Assembly (NCBI GenBank): GCA_027257055.1
Contig: JAPVLO010000161.1
Coordinates: 682,001 to 746,000, forward strand
Length of the DNA stretch: 64,000 nucleotides
Reading direction: 5' to 3'
Source: Cephalopachus bancanus
Lineage: Eukaryota > Chordata > Mammalia > Primates > Tarsiidae
Below are positions 46,585 through 56,930 of this stretch, one piece after another. The number at the start of each line of letters is the position of its first letter. The stretch's first letter is position 1. Below the pieces are notes generated by a model. It ran no database searches. It saw only the letters and a program-made list of their open reading frames with translations, and had not been told where the DNA came from. Both the position numbers and the translations under genes were made by a program.

Positions 46585-47290
46585 ACGCACTCATACATAT
46601 ATTCTTTTCTTCATTTTGGGAGATTGTCTTAGCTGCATTTCTGTGTATATTCCATTTCATTAATTTTCCCTTTGGCTAGCTCTAGTCTATCCATGCAATA
46701 TCTTTCTCCAATCACTGCATTTGTTTTTACTTCTATATTTTCTTTTTGCTTTTTCACACATCTGCCCCTTTTTGTTTTCATCATGTCTTTTTCATGCCTG
46801 GAAGACTCTATTTCTCTCTTCATGCATGCATACTTCAAGTGAACATTTTAAAGTTCCACGCCCATTGATTTATTATCTGTGGTTTATTGGATATGGTCAT
46901 TTATTGTGTTTGCCAATTATGTCCTAGATCATTCGATTTCTTCAAGTGTTGTTTGGACTTTATCTCAGAATGAATTGTATTTCACATTGGTGGCAGAGGC
47001 TCTGATTTGCAGAGGCTCTTCTGTTGGAATTTTCATAGTTGCTTTTATTGAGGCCACAAAAGAAATCTCAGGACCACATTTTTACATTTGTATCTAGGTT
47101 CAAGGTTTTTAAAAAAGTTATTTTATTTTAAGGATGTGGGATACAATTCAGGATTAGATACACAAATGGTTGTTGTACAGGTAAAGTTTAGGCTTCACTT
47201 TGGTCCCCGCTTTGCCTGGCTTGAGATCTGGTACCCTTATTGATGAAGTGTTTCCCCCACGTCCCCTGGCAGTTTCCGTCTACTGCTAAA
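46331..47290. other. AT-rich DNA, probably more LINE relic
   Basis: Texture and motifs such as 'tttcattaattttccctttg' suggest further old LINE sequence, but I cannot align it from memory. A pure (AC)n microsatellite interrupts it. Confidence 0.3.
46531..46580 (+). repeat. (AC)n microsatellite
   Basis: About 25 AC units form a nearly uninterrupted tract within AT-rich DNA. It is probably polymorphic. Confidence 0.97.
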
Positions 47291-47294
47291 CCCA

Positions 47295-47575
47295 CTATAA
47301 AAAAGATACCTGCACATGTATGTTTATGGCAACATTATTCACAATAGCAAAAACATAGAACCAATTGGTGCTGCCCATCAAAAGTGGACTGGATTAAAAA
47401 AATGTGGTACATATACATGATGGAATATTATGTAGCCATAAAGAAGGACAAAATGATGAACTTCGCAGCAACTTGGTTGGATTCAGCGTCTATCATACTC
47501 AGCGAACTATCACAGAAACAAAGAACTGAGTATCACATGTTCTCATTCATAAGTGGACCCTGAAAAGTTATCATA
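47295..47575 (+). mobile_element. L1 ORF2 end / 3' UTR fragment (younger L1 class)
   Basis: The order 'gatacctgcacatgtatgtt', 'acattattcacaatagcaaa', 'atgtggtacatatacatgat' and 'agtatcacatgttctcattc' follows the end of a primate L1MA/L1P-like ORF2 in sense. Identity to that pattern is higher than for the L1M relics elsewhere. It is truncated at both ends and encodes no complete protein. Confidence 0.8.
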
Positions 47576-48847
47576 ATACTCTAAAAAAGACTCAAAAAGG
47601 GTTTTTGTATCTTGTAGGCAGTTTAAGAATTCTAATAGTCTCAATCGGGGCAAGTTGAGGTATTCTGTTTCTTAAGGTCATGGGCTTTGGCCAGGGGTCA
47701 TGTTTTTTCTAATTCCACTTCAGGGACAGGAAATACATTTTCTTGTTCCTGGATCCTGTTAAAGTGTTTAGTTCCTGCTTCTGTGCTGAACATGGAGGCT
47801 TGGGTTCAACTCCATCCTCCAGGGAGGTTTTAAAACCTCTATGCACAAAGCACATATCTGGTTTAGTTACTCCCATGGGCATGCAGTTTCTAGTCCTACT
47901 TCTTGCAATGTTTCTGGCACCTGGGGTTTCTCATTCTTGCTTTTGAGCTTAGCTAAGGGTTTTGAATTCTGTAAAAATCATACATATTATGCAGTATGCC
48001 TACGTGTTTTAAGAGGGAAGAGGGCTTTTTACATGAATGCAGTCTGCCGTCTTGACCTGGAATCTCTTCTGTTTCTCTGCCAGCAGCTTCCAAATTACAC
48101 ATGGGTTGTTCCCTAAGTATTTATTCATAGTCTACCAATTTTGAAGCCAGAATATATTTTCTCATATAAAGAAAGTGATATGGTGATTGGATGAGTGACA
48201 GTACAAGCTTCACTGTTTGAGCAGGTGAGCTGCAAGATTTGAGTTTCATTAAGGGAAAGTCCAGGATGCTGCTCCACCATTCAAAACCTAGCTTTCAGTC
48301 TTGCAGTAAAGCTAGGTTTTGCACAGCAAGTGTGCATCCATCTCTTAGAAGAGGACTCATGCAGATAGCAGAGTCTGAGTGTAAAACCAGAATGCCAATT
48401 TTAAAGTTTATCATGAGAACTATAACTATTGAGATCAGACACTTAAGAGACCTACTGTAACATATTCTCTTCCTGGTGGCAAACTCTGTGGAATGCCATA
48501 TAACAGTCAGGAGGTCTCCTATTGCGCATAGAATCTAAGCAAAGAGGCTTTTAATTATTTGATCCTGAAAGTTTAATGGCTTCAGGGTCTGGCAGCTTCC
48601 CGAGTCCTGTCTGTAAGGAAACTCTTTTGCCAGTGGGACCATTGTATTCAAAGCCCATTTGATAAGGCATCCTGTCCTTTGAGCAAGCTTGGGAAGTCAC
48701 TGCCAACATTTGTTTTTCTGAAAATCTTGGGTCGAGAATCCCCGGGGATATTGCAGATCCCCTGGGTCAACACTTGCCTTCAGGATGCCAGGCATGTCTC
48801 TCAGGCAACTGGGGGTTGTTTTCCCTGAGAGAGCTTGCTGCACTCTT
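47576..48847. other. Gene-free DNA
   Basis: I recognise no repeat or exon. Short frames are random. Confidence 0.3.
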
Positions 48848-48909
48848 CTGCACATCTTTTTTTTTGAGCTAAGAAAAGATTTATTTAAGAAAGGATCCTG
48901 CACATCTTT
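48848..48909 (-). mobile_element. Miniature retroposed mRNA tail with target duplication
   Basis: The direct repeat 'ctgcacatcttt' occurs at 48848-48859 and 48898-48909. Between the copies are a T tract and 'gagctaagaaaagatttatt' plus about 12 more bases. In reverse this is a 3' end with AATAAA (complement of 48880-48885) about 14 bases before a poly(A) tail. It is a severely 5'-truncated processed copy of an unidentified transcript. Confidence 0.7.
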
Positions 48910-50840
48910 AGGCATGGTTTGTTCTAAGTGTGGGGGGGATTTGAAGGGTTCCTCAGTCAGGCTTGTGTTCTCAGGACACATGTCGTCTTCTAACTACTGC
49001 TGGGGCAGGGCTATGCTCTGGTTTGGTGTTGAGAATTGAGATCACCTGCGTACACAAAGCTCAATAATCTGGACTGAGAACTGAGACCATCTGTGTGTCA
49101 ATATGACTTTATTAAATTGGTCCAGGAAATCCCTGTTAAGAAAGATAAGACAAAAAACCAATATACATCTTCACTTCTTGGATCAGAAAATTTCTGAAAA
49201 CCAATTTATTCTAGCAATAGTTTGCTCCTCGGGGCAAACAGCTCAATGATCAAACAACTGTATACTTATCCGGACTCTCTGTGGCCATCAATTCTAAAGT
49301 ATTACAACATGAATTTAGCCCAGTACCAATCAGATTGCCACATTGAAAGATACACCTTAAGTCAGTTGAGTCCAGACCCCCAAATCTTATAAGTTATCTG
49401 CTTCTGACTTCTTTCTTCTATAATGCTTTTGAGATATAAGAGATTAATAAGCCTAGCTTTGTGCCATCAACAGGTAATTCCGGTGATCCTTTAGATGGAG
49501 TCTGCAGTCAGCAGTGTGGCTGCTGGAAGGCAGAGTGCTGTGTCTACCTTTGTCTTCCTGTTGCCTATTGATCAGCTGGTACCTTTGGACTTCCAGCCAA
49601 CTGTTACCTGGGCCCCTGGGGTTGCTGCGTGTGCCAGCTCTCCTGCTCATCCGATTACTTTGGACCATCTTGGTGACTCACACTTTCTCTCCTCCACAGA
49701 ACTTTTGGTTTATTCTTAGCCCTCACTTTTCTGACCGTCCAGTTCACAGAGGCTGTACAGTAAGCACCTGCAAATCACAAGCATGTCTGTGACTCCTGGC
49801 TTGTGACAGAGCAGGGTGAAAACTACTAGGTGGGGTTAAGGATTCTAAAGCACTAATTCATGAGAATCTGGAATTGGGCAACTGGGACCAAATTCTGGGA
49901 ATTGGGTTTAGGGAGCATGGAATCCAGAGTAATTAGTGGGTGAGACTGGGCAACACTAAGGCTTTTTGAAGCATTCATGAAGGTAACTTGAAAAGGAAGT
50001 AGACTGAGCCTGCTGTAGCCTCCGGTGGCTCTCCACACTCAGAACAAATGACCCAGATTTTGAAGATGAAGCACTGAGGTGTGATTTTCTTGCCAGGGCC
50101 TAAGGGTCAGACATTCTTCTGTGGGTGGAGGTAGAACCTCATTTGAGGGGAATAGATAGTCTTACCTTCAATACTCCTGGGAAGAGATTGGCTCTGTGGC
50201 TGGAGTGAGGATTAGTAGGCAGACCCCAGATTTGAGGGAGAAAGTGTCTCCTTGCTCTGGAATGGGAAGTGAGCTTGACCTGAGCTCCAAGGCATGGGGA
50301 CTCTGGATGCATCTCCGCTGATGAGGTTGAGTGTCCTGGTCCCAGGATTGCAAGCTAGTGGCAAGTCAGGCTGGTTCTGGAGACTCCAGAAAGGTATTTT
50401 CTGTGTTGCTTTCCTTTTATATCATCTCTGAGCCTTCCCCGAAGTCTCATTAAGGCCTAGTCTCAGCTTTACAGCGGGGAATTCTGCAAGAGCCTCTCAC
50501 ATGCTAGAGGAAGTGGAGGAAGAGGCCACAGTGTTGATGGCAGCCACAGTTCTGGGGAGGTCAACGGTGTCCAGCCATCTTAGATGGGTTATTGTCAGCA
50601 CAGTAGCAGTGTAGGGGATTGTGTGCCCATAGCTGGGGGGTCCTAAGATGGTCAGGACTGCAAGGTGGGCAACAGAGTAAAAAGCTCTGAGGAAGGGACT
50701 GGGTGATTTTGAAAAATGCTGAGCATGAATATCTCTTCCTAGGATGACGGAAAGTGGGATCATCTATTCTCTTCAAAGGGACTAGAAGGAACTCCGTCCA
50801 TAGGAGAGTATCTGATGCTTACGCCCTGATAAACCATGAG
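48910..50840. other. Gene-free DNA
   Basis: Frames at 49453-49792 and 50497-50776 occur in pairs on both strands without domains. I recognise no repeat family with confidence. Some of this could be old LTR or retroviral interior. Confidence 0.3.
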
Positions 50841-50844
50841 ACGT

Positions 50845-51556
50845 TGAGAGACCCAAGAGATTAAAAAAAATATATATACTTGCTGTAAAAAAAGCGTTCA
50901 TTGCATTTTATATATTCCTAACTCACGTTCACTATATTTTATAAATTCTTAGTATTTTAAATCCTACCTCAGACCCCGTAGAATGAGGCACATGTTGGGT
51001 GCTGGGTAGTGACTGATTGTGTAGTTACACAATGTCTTAAGCAGTGTTTGTACTTAGAACTCTTGTTAAGCGATAAGCCCCTTCCGGACATTCCTTTGCT
51101 TAGATTGAAGTAGACTCTGTGGCACTAGCCACTCTCCTGGTGGGCTCTATGTTGGTTCAAACCTCCGGCTCCTATGCCAAAGTTAATTTACACGCAGTGA
51201 CTGTGTAAACCTAGCTTATCTGGCATTCCACTCTGCCCATTTAGCCGTTTCCGGTCAATCACAGGCAACTAAGCTAGAGCCCGCCAAACCAGAAAATAAA
51301 CCTACCAATCCCAAGTGCCCCCGTACCCATTAGGAGAAATTACCCAATCATGTAAAAACGAGTTTGAAGTTCTTTCCCCTCCCTCTGTAATTGTGCATAA
51401 AAACTGCTTGCTATACTGGATCGGGGCTCTTGTCCCTGAAGTTGCTGCGTCAGCTTCAAACCTGAGCCCAGACTCGAGCCTGAATAAAGACCCTCGTGTA
51501 TTTGCATCGGAGCTGGCTCTTTGTGGTCTCTCGGATTTAAAATCTTGGGTTTAACA
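50845..51556 (+). mobile_element. Solo retroviral-type LTR (ERV1-like)
   Basis: The 712-bp element starts with TG ('tgagagacccaagag') and ends with CA ('ttgggtttaaca'). A perfect 4-bp duplication ACGT flanks it (50841-50844 and 51557-51560). Within are a TATA-like 'tgcataaaaactg' near 51393 and an AATAAA at 51483. A T/G-rich U5-like end follows. No primer-binding site or gene remnant follows the LTR, so it is solo. The 4-bp duplication and size favour a gamma-like ERV1. No protein is encoded. Confidence 0.75.
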
Positions 51557-51570
51557 ACGTCATGAGAGAT

Positions 51571-51709
51571 ACTTTCCTCTTCTCTTTTCTTATATTTTCT
51601 GTTCTTATATTCCTCCACTCTGTTCTTTCTACGACTGCCAACAGCTGGACTGATGACCAATCTTGAATTTTTCAGGTCTTGGCCACCCTTTTATATATAT
51701 CCTACATTG
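51571..51709 (+). repeat. 139-bp inverted repeat, arm A
   Basis: This is an inverted match of 52383-52521 over the same 139 bases with two differences by eye. It starts 14 bases after the LTR target duplication. It contains a C/T-rich first half, then 'aacagctggactgatgacca' and 'ttggccacccttttatatat'. No open frame spans it usefully. Confidence 0.95.
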
Positions 51710-52220
51710 GATGAGACTTTTCTTCTTGGTGGCACCAGGGAACAGGATGAACTCTCAAGACCATTTTTGCCACTGATGTTAAGCTATGCCAACTCAGAAA
51801 AGCCACTGTGGCAGACACTGTTGACTGCCTGTCAAATAGTTCCTTCCACTGCTCCTGCAGGCTGAACCCTGACTGTGAAGAGTGGCATTGGCCTTCGTCA
51901 AATGCTCTGTTTTTCGGTCTCCTTTGGCCCATGAGATAAAGGTGGAAGTCTGCTGGGGGTATCACCGTTTCACGTTCTCTTGAAATGATTCAGATAAAGT
52001 ATTTGACTTTAAGTCAGTATTTTCACTGCTTTTTCATTTGTTCAACAAATATATTTATTAAGTGCTTACTAAGTGCCAGGTGTGATGCTAGGTACTGGTG
52101 AAGGAAGATTAGAACATTCCTGCTCTTTTGAAACTTACATTTCTAGTTAGAGAGGCAAACAAGACAAGTAATTAAACAAATAGCAAAAGAAAAGAAAAGA
52201 AAAGAAAAGAAACCAGCTAG
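51710..52220. other. Spacer between inverted repeat arms, with old repeat pieces
   Basis: Around 52030-52150 a 'tgttcaacaaatatatttat' and 'aagtgcttactaagtgccag' segment belongs to a very old dispersed repeat of MIR/LINE type. An (AAAAG)n run is at 52186-52210. The rest is unassigned. Confidence 0.45.
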
Positions 52221-52382
52221 TGTATTCATTTGCTAGAGATGCCTTATAATATACCACAAATCAGGTAGTTTAAGCAACATTTCTAGAGGCTAGAAATTCA
52301 AGATTGTGGGGTCAGCAGGGTTGGTTTCTTATGTAGCCTCTCTTCTTGGCTTGTAGATGGCCATCTTCTTCCTGTGTCTTTA
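52221..52382 (-). mobile_element. ERVL/MaLR-type LTR repeat, segment 1
   Basis: It opens 'tgtattcatttgctagagat' and continues 'ttctagaggctagaaattca', matching the family at 22125 in reverse. The repeat is interrupted first by arm B of the inverted repeat and later by an L1 piece. Confidence 0.8.
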
Positions 52383-52521
52383 CAATGTAGGATATATATA
52401 AAAGGGTGGCCAAGACCTGAAAAATTCATGATTGGTCATCAGTCCAGCTGTTGGCAGTCGTAGAAAGAACAGAGTGGAGGAATATAAGAACAGAAAATAT
52501 AAGAAAAAAGAAGAGGAAAGT
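52383..52521 (-). repeat. 139-bp inverted repeat, arm B
   Basis: This is the reverse complement of 51571-51709, with two mismatches by eye. It sits inside the LTR-type repeat and replaces about ten bases expected between 'cttcctgtgtctttaca' and 'tgtgtctgtgtcctaatttc'. No target-site duplication or poly(A) is visible, so ordinary retroposition is unlikely. Confidence 0.95.
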
Positions 52522-52695
52522 TTGTGTCTGTGTCCTAATTTCCTCTTCTTATAAGGACACCAGTCATATTGGATGAGGGCCCACACTAATAACCTCATTT
52601 TAACTTAATTACATCTTTAAAGACCCTATCTCCGAATACAATCATTCTGAGATACTAGGGTTAAGAACTTCAGCATAAAAATTTTTTGGGGGGCA
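52522..52695 (-). mobile_element. ERVL/MaLR-type LTR repeat, segment 2
   Basis: It continues the repeat with 'ttcctcttcttataaggaca', 'ctttaaagaccctatctccg' and 'attttttggggggca'. The last 15 bases (52681-52695) recur, with two changes, at 55091-55105 and mark the L1 insertion point. Confidence 0.85.
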
Positions 52696-54319
52696 GGGGG
52701 AGTCGGGAAGATGGCAGCCGAGCCAGTCGGACTATGTGAGTCCCTGTGTAAGTGAGTGAGTGAGTGTATGGAAAATTTTGTGTACATGTTGTTGGGTGAG
52801 TGGGCGTGTGAGTGACTGACTGGGTGAGGGCTAGGGAGCTAGCGGCCAGGGCTCTCCTGGTGCAGCGACTGATGCCATAACAGCTAGGCTTAGATCCTAG
52901 TGATTCCCAGGATGCAGAAGCTGAGTGTCATTTTCTTTTTTTCCCCTTTCTTCTTCTTTTTTTTTAATCAACAAACTTTCCCTGGGAAGAAAATCCTGGG
53001 AGAGACTGTCTTCGTGGGGCTCTTGAGAGGGTGGCCAGGTCCCTGGTGCAACAGCTGGTGCTACAGCTTCTCTCCTTGTCCCTGGCTTTTCCCAGTTCAC
53101 AGAAGCTGAGCGCCATTGTTTTTTGTAAGAGAAGTTCTCCTTTGAAAAAGCTGCAGGGGAGAAACTATTGCCACAGGCTCTCCCTCACCACTGAAGCAGA
53201 AGAGAGACTGCCGGCTCCTGGCTTTGTCTCACCACTTCAGCACCTGGCAGGGCTCTGGCAGAGACTGCAGAGGGAGTACAGAGGTAAGTTCCCATGGGAG
53301 AGGACAAGAGAGGCACCCTACCACCATCTTGAAGGCGGGGCAGGAAAGTGCTCCCACTTGCTCACCACCGAGCAACAGATCTGATGATCTGATGTGCCTG
53401 GCAGGTCAACTACTCAGGGATTGATCGTGGCCCAGAGGGGATATTGTAGAGCACAAACTTCAGAGGGACCTGACAAGTGCTGAGTTCCACGCGCCCCACC
53501 CCCACCCTGATCCAGCCATGGGACAAAGGATGTGGCCAGAAAAGGATGAAGAAGGACTTCAAAGAGATCAGTGGTGAGTCCGGGGCTGACCCCAACCCCC
53601 TCCTCCCCAGCAATCCTCTGAACGTCAGACCCACACAGCTGGGCTGTGACTGAGAGGGATAAACCCAGGCGGAGCCTGGACGTCAGTTGTAATAGGAGGA
53701 CTCCATTCCAGGATAGGCCTGGCTGAGAGTACATAACTGGGGAAGAGACAATCCCATACCTCCCCACAGAAGATCTCCCTGACCATAAGAGAATGGGAGA
53801 GAAGAACTGTAGCCCCACCCATCTCAACTGCTCCTCCTCCGAGCAAAAGAGGTGATTCTGCAGGAGAGACCTGATTAGAGGAATAGTTAATTACAGAGCC
53901 TGCAACAGGAGGGCAGGGTTTTTTGTTTTTGTTTTTGTAACTTTCAATTATTTTTTAATTTAAAAATTTTTTGGACTGTGCCGTTCATCTATTTTAAAAA
54001 TATTTTTCTTTTGTGCGTGAATGTTTATGTGAGGGTTTGATCTGCATCCTCCCCCCAAATGTTTTTCTTTTCCTTTTCTGTTTCTTTCTTCTTTTGTTTG
54101 CCATTTTCTGTTTATGTGTGTATGTGAATGATTGAGTGTTCATCTTTCGATTTTGTTGTTGTTGGGGTTTGCTCTTTTGTTCTTATGGGGTTTTTTAATA
54201 TTCATTTTTTATAGTTTAAGGTGTGTGTCAATATATGTGTGAGGGTTTGGCCTGAATCTCTTTTTTTAAAAAAATTATTTTCCCCCAGTCTTCCGGTTTT
54301 TCTTCTCACTTTGAACTAG

Positions 54320-54363
<44 letters not shown>

Positions 54364-54775
54364 AATTTTCTTGTTTTTGCTCTTATTGTTGTTTGTTTTG
54401 TTTTGCTTTGTTATTATTCCAGTTTGTTTTGGGGTGTGTGTGTATGTGTTCAATTATTTTGGCATTGGTTTCTGCTTTGCATCATCATATAGAGTGGTGG
54501 TGGGGAGTGGGTCTCAGGGAACATATACCACAATAAGTGAACATTTTAATTTGCAAGTAGTTTCTGTTTCCTAGCGCCCCATCCCCTACTTTATTCAAAT
54601 TTCAAAAACGACAAGAGACAGCAAAGCTTCCCATCCACCATCCTATTTCAAAATAGATCAAATCCAGAGCCTGGATCAGGGAAGAATAGAGGACTGAGCA
54701 AACATCAGAAGGGAAAGCCTCTCCCACTGACACTGAATAACAGAACTAAAGAGAAAAACAAGAGATCTGTCACAA
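52696..54775 (+). mobile_element. L1 5' UTR
   Basis: It begins 'gggggagtcgggaagatggc' plus 'agccgagccag', the classic start of an L1. It runs about 2.08 kb to the ORF1 start, versus about 0.9 kb in human L1PA. The first kilobase is GC-rich. The second is T-rich and carries a (TG)n at 54321-54361. L1 promoter activity normally resides in the first few hundred bases. Frames within it (for example 53031-53384) look accidental. Confidence 0.85.
54321..54361 (+). repeat. (TG)n microsatellite in L1 5' UTR
   Basis: About 20 uninterrupted TG units lie in the T-rich distal half of the L1 5' UTR. It is probably length-variable. Confidence 0.97.
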
Positions 54776-55090
54776 ATGGGGAAAAACCAAAGGAAGGCCT
54801 CAGGCAATTTCAAGTGTACCAAAGACAAAACTCCTGAAAAATCAGACCTTGGTGGCCAAACAGTGGAAGTCATCAATGACTGTCCCCAGAATACGACAGG
54901 GATTAGGGAGTGGATGGAAAGAGTGAATAAGACTGAAAAAAGACAAGATGCAACACTAAAAGAACTTGTAACAGAGATTTTGGCAACAAAAAATTTCATC
55001 CAGGAAATAAATAACAAGATGACAAGCATGGAAAGCAGAATTAATTTAGCTGAAGAAAGAATCTCAGAACTTGAGGACCAGAACATGGAC
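54776..55090 (+). pseudogene. L1 ORF1, N-terminal 105 codons only
   Basis: The frame starts at the ATG after the 5' UTR with MGKNQRKASG, matching the basic N-terminus of L1 ORF1p. ORF1p is the trimeric RNA-binding chaperone of L1 ribonucleoprotein particles. Residues 55-105 are rich in E, K and heptad-spaced hydrophobics (for example 'NKMTSMESRINLAEERISEL'), so they are the start of the coiled coil. The frame stays open for all 105 codons. At 55091 it runs into flanking repeat sequence and stops at 55118. The RNA-recognition and C-terminal domains and all of ORF2 are absent, so no function is possible. The intact frame suggests the insertion is not ancient. Confidence 0.9.
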
Positions 55091-55122
55091 ATTTTTGAGG
55101 GGGCACAATTCAACCTCTAACA
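55091..55122 (-). mobile_element. ERVL/MaLR-type LTR repeat, segment 3
   Basis: The segment 'gggcacaattcaacctctaa' plus 'ca' is the missing terminus of the repeat begun at 52221. Its first 15 bases duplicate 52681-52695 with two changes. Confidence 0.75.
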
Positions 55123-56009
55123 GCAGGTTGAACAACAAACACTCTGATGGCAGTGAGTCAGGGAAGAGGCTACTGGGGTTGGTGGTCAATGAAGAGTTTC
55201 TAAAAAGACATCTGTTTGAGAGTCTGGAAAGAAAAGAAGAGAGTAGTTATAGGAACATTGTGACACTCTGGAGTAGAGCAGATCCCTAAGACCAGAATGA
55301 CCTCTGTGTTTACGGATCAGGGAAATGGCTGGTGAGACTGGATGTGCTGAGAACAATCGTGGTTCGGTGAGCCATGATGGAGAAGTTATAGGGGCTTTGA
55401 TGAAATGGAGCAGAGAGTGGCTATACCTGTATGGGTCGTTGGTTCCGTAGGTCATTCAAGTGTCCTGGGCATTCCCTTGAACCACACTGAAAAAATTCAG
55501 GCAATGCTGACTGCATTTTCCTCTTTTCCATTTGGCATTGCAAGATCTGCTTGCCAGATGTGCCGAATGCCAGACCTGGTTTCTGCTGGCCTTTTCTAAA
55601 CACCAGTTAAAGAAAGGCTCCCCCTGCTTTCTCCAAATTTCTAAAGAAAATTTGTCTTTATCAACATGTGATAATTAACGTCCCTCTGTCCAGCACATCT
55701 CTTGTATTCTGATTGCTTTACGTTTTTAACTTTTGCATCATTCCCTCTTGAGTTAAATTAATTCCTCCAACCCTTAAATTTCTATGCACTCTTAACCTAT
55801 CTATATAAAATGCTATATTTTCTTACAGTTTTCATTGTGTTTTCACATGAGTCAGTTGTGTGCACCTCTATGTGGTTATTCATGTGGAAGTTTCTAGTAA
55901 GAATGTGATCTAGAAAGGATGAGTCAGGCGAACATTCAAGACACTTGCCTAAGGGGTACATTTCTATATAGTCACTTATTTACAGAGACGTAAAGACACA
56001 GACGAATCA
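55123..56009. other. Gene-free DNA
   Basis: Short frames such as 55186-55599 lack domains. No repeat is confidently recognised. Confidence 0.35.
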
Positions 56010-56400
56010 TAGTTACCTAGTTCAGGCTAGGCACGGTGCTAAGCATTAATTAACATCAGAGGTCAGCAAACTAAAATTGTTTTGGCAAAAAGAGATTTAC
56101 TGTAACAAAGCCATGCCCACTTATTTGCATGCAATCTATGGCTGCTTTACTGTGGCAGAATTGAATAGTTGAGACCATAGGTTAAAATACTGAGTGTCTG
56201 ACTATAGAAAAATGCTCTGACGCCTAGTTTTTAGGACTAAGCTTCCTGGATCCACTCAACAGCCTTATGAGGTGATAATGTCAGGATATCTACTTTACAG
56301 ATGAAGATCAGGAACTTGGAGACATGTATGATTTGTCCAAGGTCACATGGGCAAATTGTCTAACTCTAGAGTCAGCTTTCACTTGGTGACCTGCAAGCTG
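56010..56400 (+). mobile_element. MIR SINE split by a DNA transposon
   Basis: The MIR core 'aggctaggcacggtgctaag' (ending at about 56056) resumes at about 56247 with 'cactcaacagccttatgagg', 'tactttacagatgaagatca' and 'gtccaaggtcacatgggcaa'. The gap is filled by an old hAT-like element. Confidence 0.75.
56057..56226 (+). mobile_element. hAT-like DNA transposon relic in MIR
   Basis: The 'gaggtcagcaaactaaaatt' start and 'gctctgacgcctag' end are short imperfect inverted repeats. The interior 'agccatgcccacttatttgc' and 'tctatggctgctttactgtg' is a well-known mammalian MITE-like sequence. No transposase is present. Confidence 0.6.
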
Positions 56401-56756
56401 ATCGATGCAACAACCTGGAGGCTGAAAAATACTAAGTGCTTCCAGAAGTCAGGGGCATTTAGCTGAGGCTCCCTGTGAGGTCATGGGGCTTGGAGTTGTT
56501 GGCAGGGTGGATCTGCTCTCCTGGTCTTACAGGATGGGCCTCTGCTGTGGTTGGCCCCGGTTCCTGTCTTTGCCTGCAGGCATGGCCAATGCTCAGTCCG
56601 ACATACACCTACAGCTTCTTTGCCGGTCCCTGATTGGCTTGGTTGGGTATCCTTCTAGATAGGTTAGTATTTTGAGTATCAACCCTGTCTGTGGTATTAA
56701 CCTATAAAGGAGTGGGATGGGGGACAAATTCAGGTATATGTTTTCCTTCACAAGAG
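56401..56756. other. Unassigned DNA
   Basis: This mixed-composition spacer carries no recognised feature. Confidence 0.3.
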
Positions 56757-56930
56757 GTTTCTTTTTTCTGAAACAAGGGCTCTTTCTGTTGTCCAGGCTA
56801 GAGTACAGTGGCGCAATTATAGCTTACTGCAGCTTCAAACTCCTAGGTTCAAGTGATCCTTTCCCCTCAGCCTTCTGAGTAGGGGACTACAGGCATGTGT
56901 CACTAAGGCTGGCTAATTTTTATTTATTTA
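56757..56930 (-). mobile_element. Old Alu right arm
   Basis: A reversed old Alu right arm ('tctgttgtccaggctagagt' to 'aaggctggctaatttttatt') ends in an ATTT-rich linker. A young Alu follows directly, and the old left arm is not found beyond it. Confidence 0.85.

Noticed and set aside
47101..47290. Inverted L1 segment (twin-priming structure) next to the sense L1 at 47295
   Set aside because: The texture loosely resembles a reversed L1 3' UTR, but I could not match enough consecutive positions to support it.
52897..53100. Antisense 67-codon frame in the L1 5' UTR, in the position of the primate L1 antisense ORF0
   Set aside because: The position is suggestive, but I see no sequence resemblance, and comparable frames occur by chance in the same UTR.
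53031..53384. Sense 117-codon frame in the L1 5' UTR
   Set aside because: L1 5' UTRs are non-coding in sense. No domain is present and flanking frames are equally long.
54776..55117. L1 ORF1 frame read through to its stop as a novel 114-residue protein
   Set aside because: The last nine codons are flanking repeat sequence beyond the L1 breakpoint. It is a truncated ORF1 plus chance read-through.
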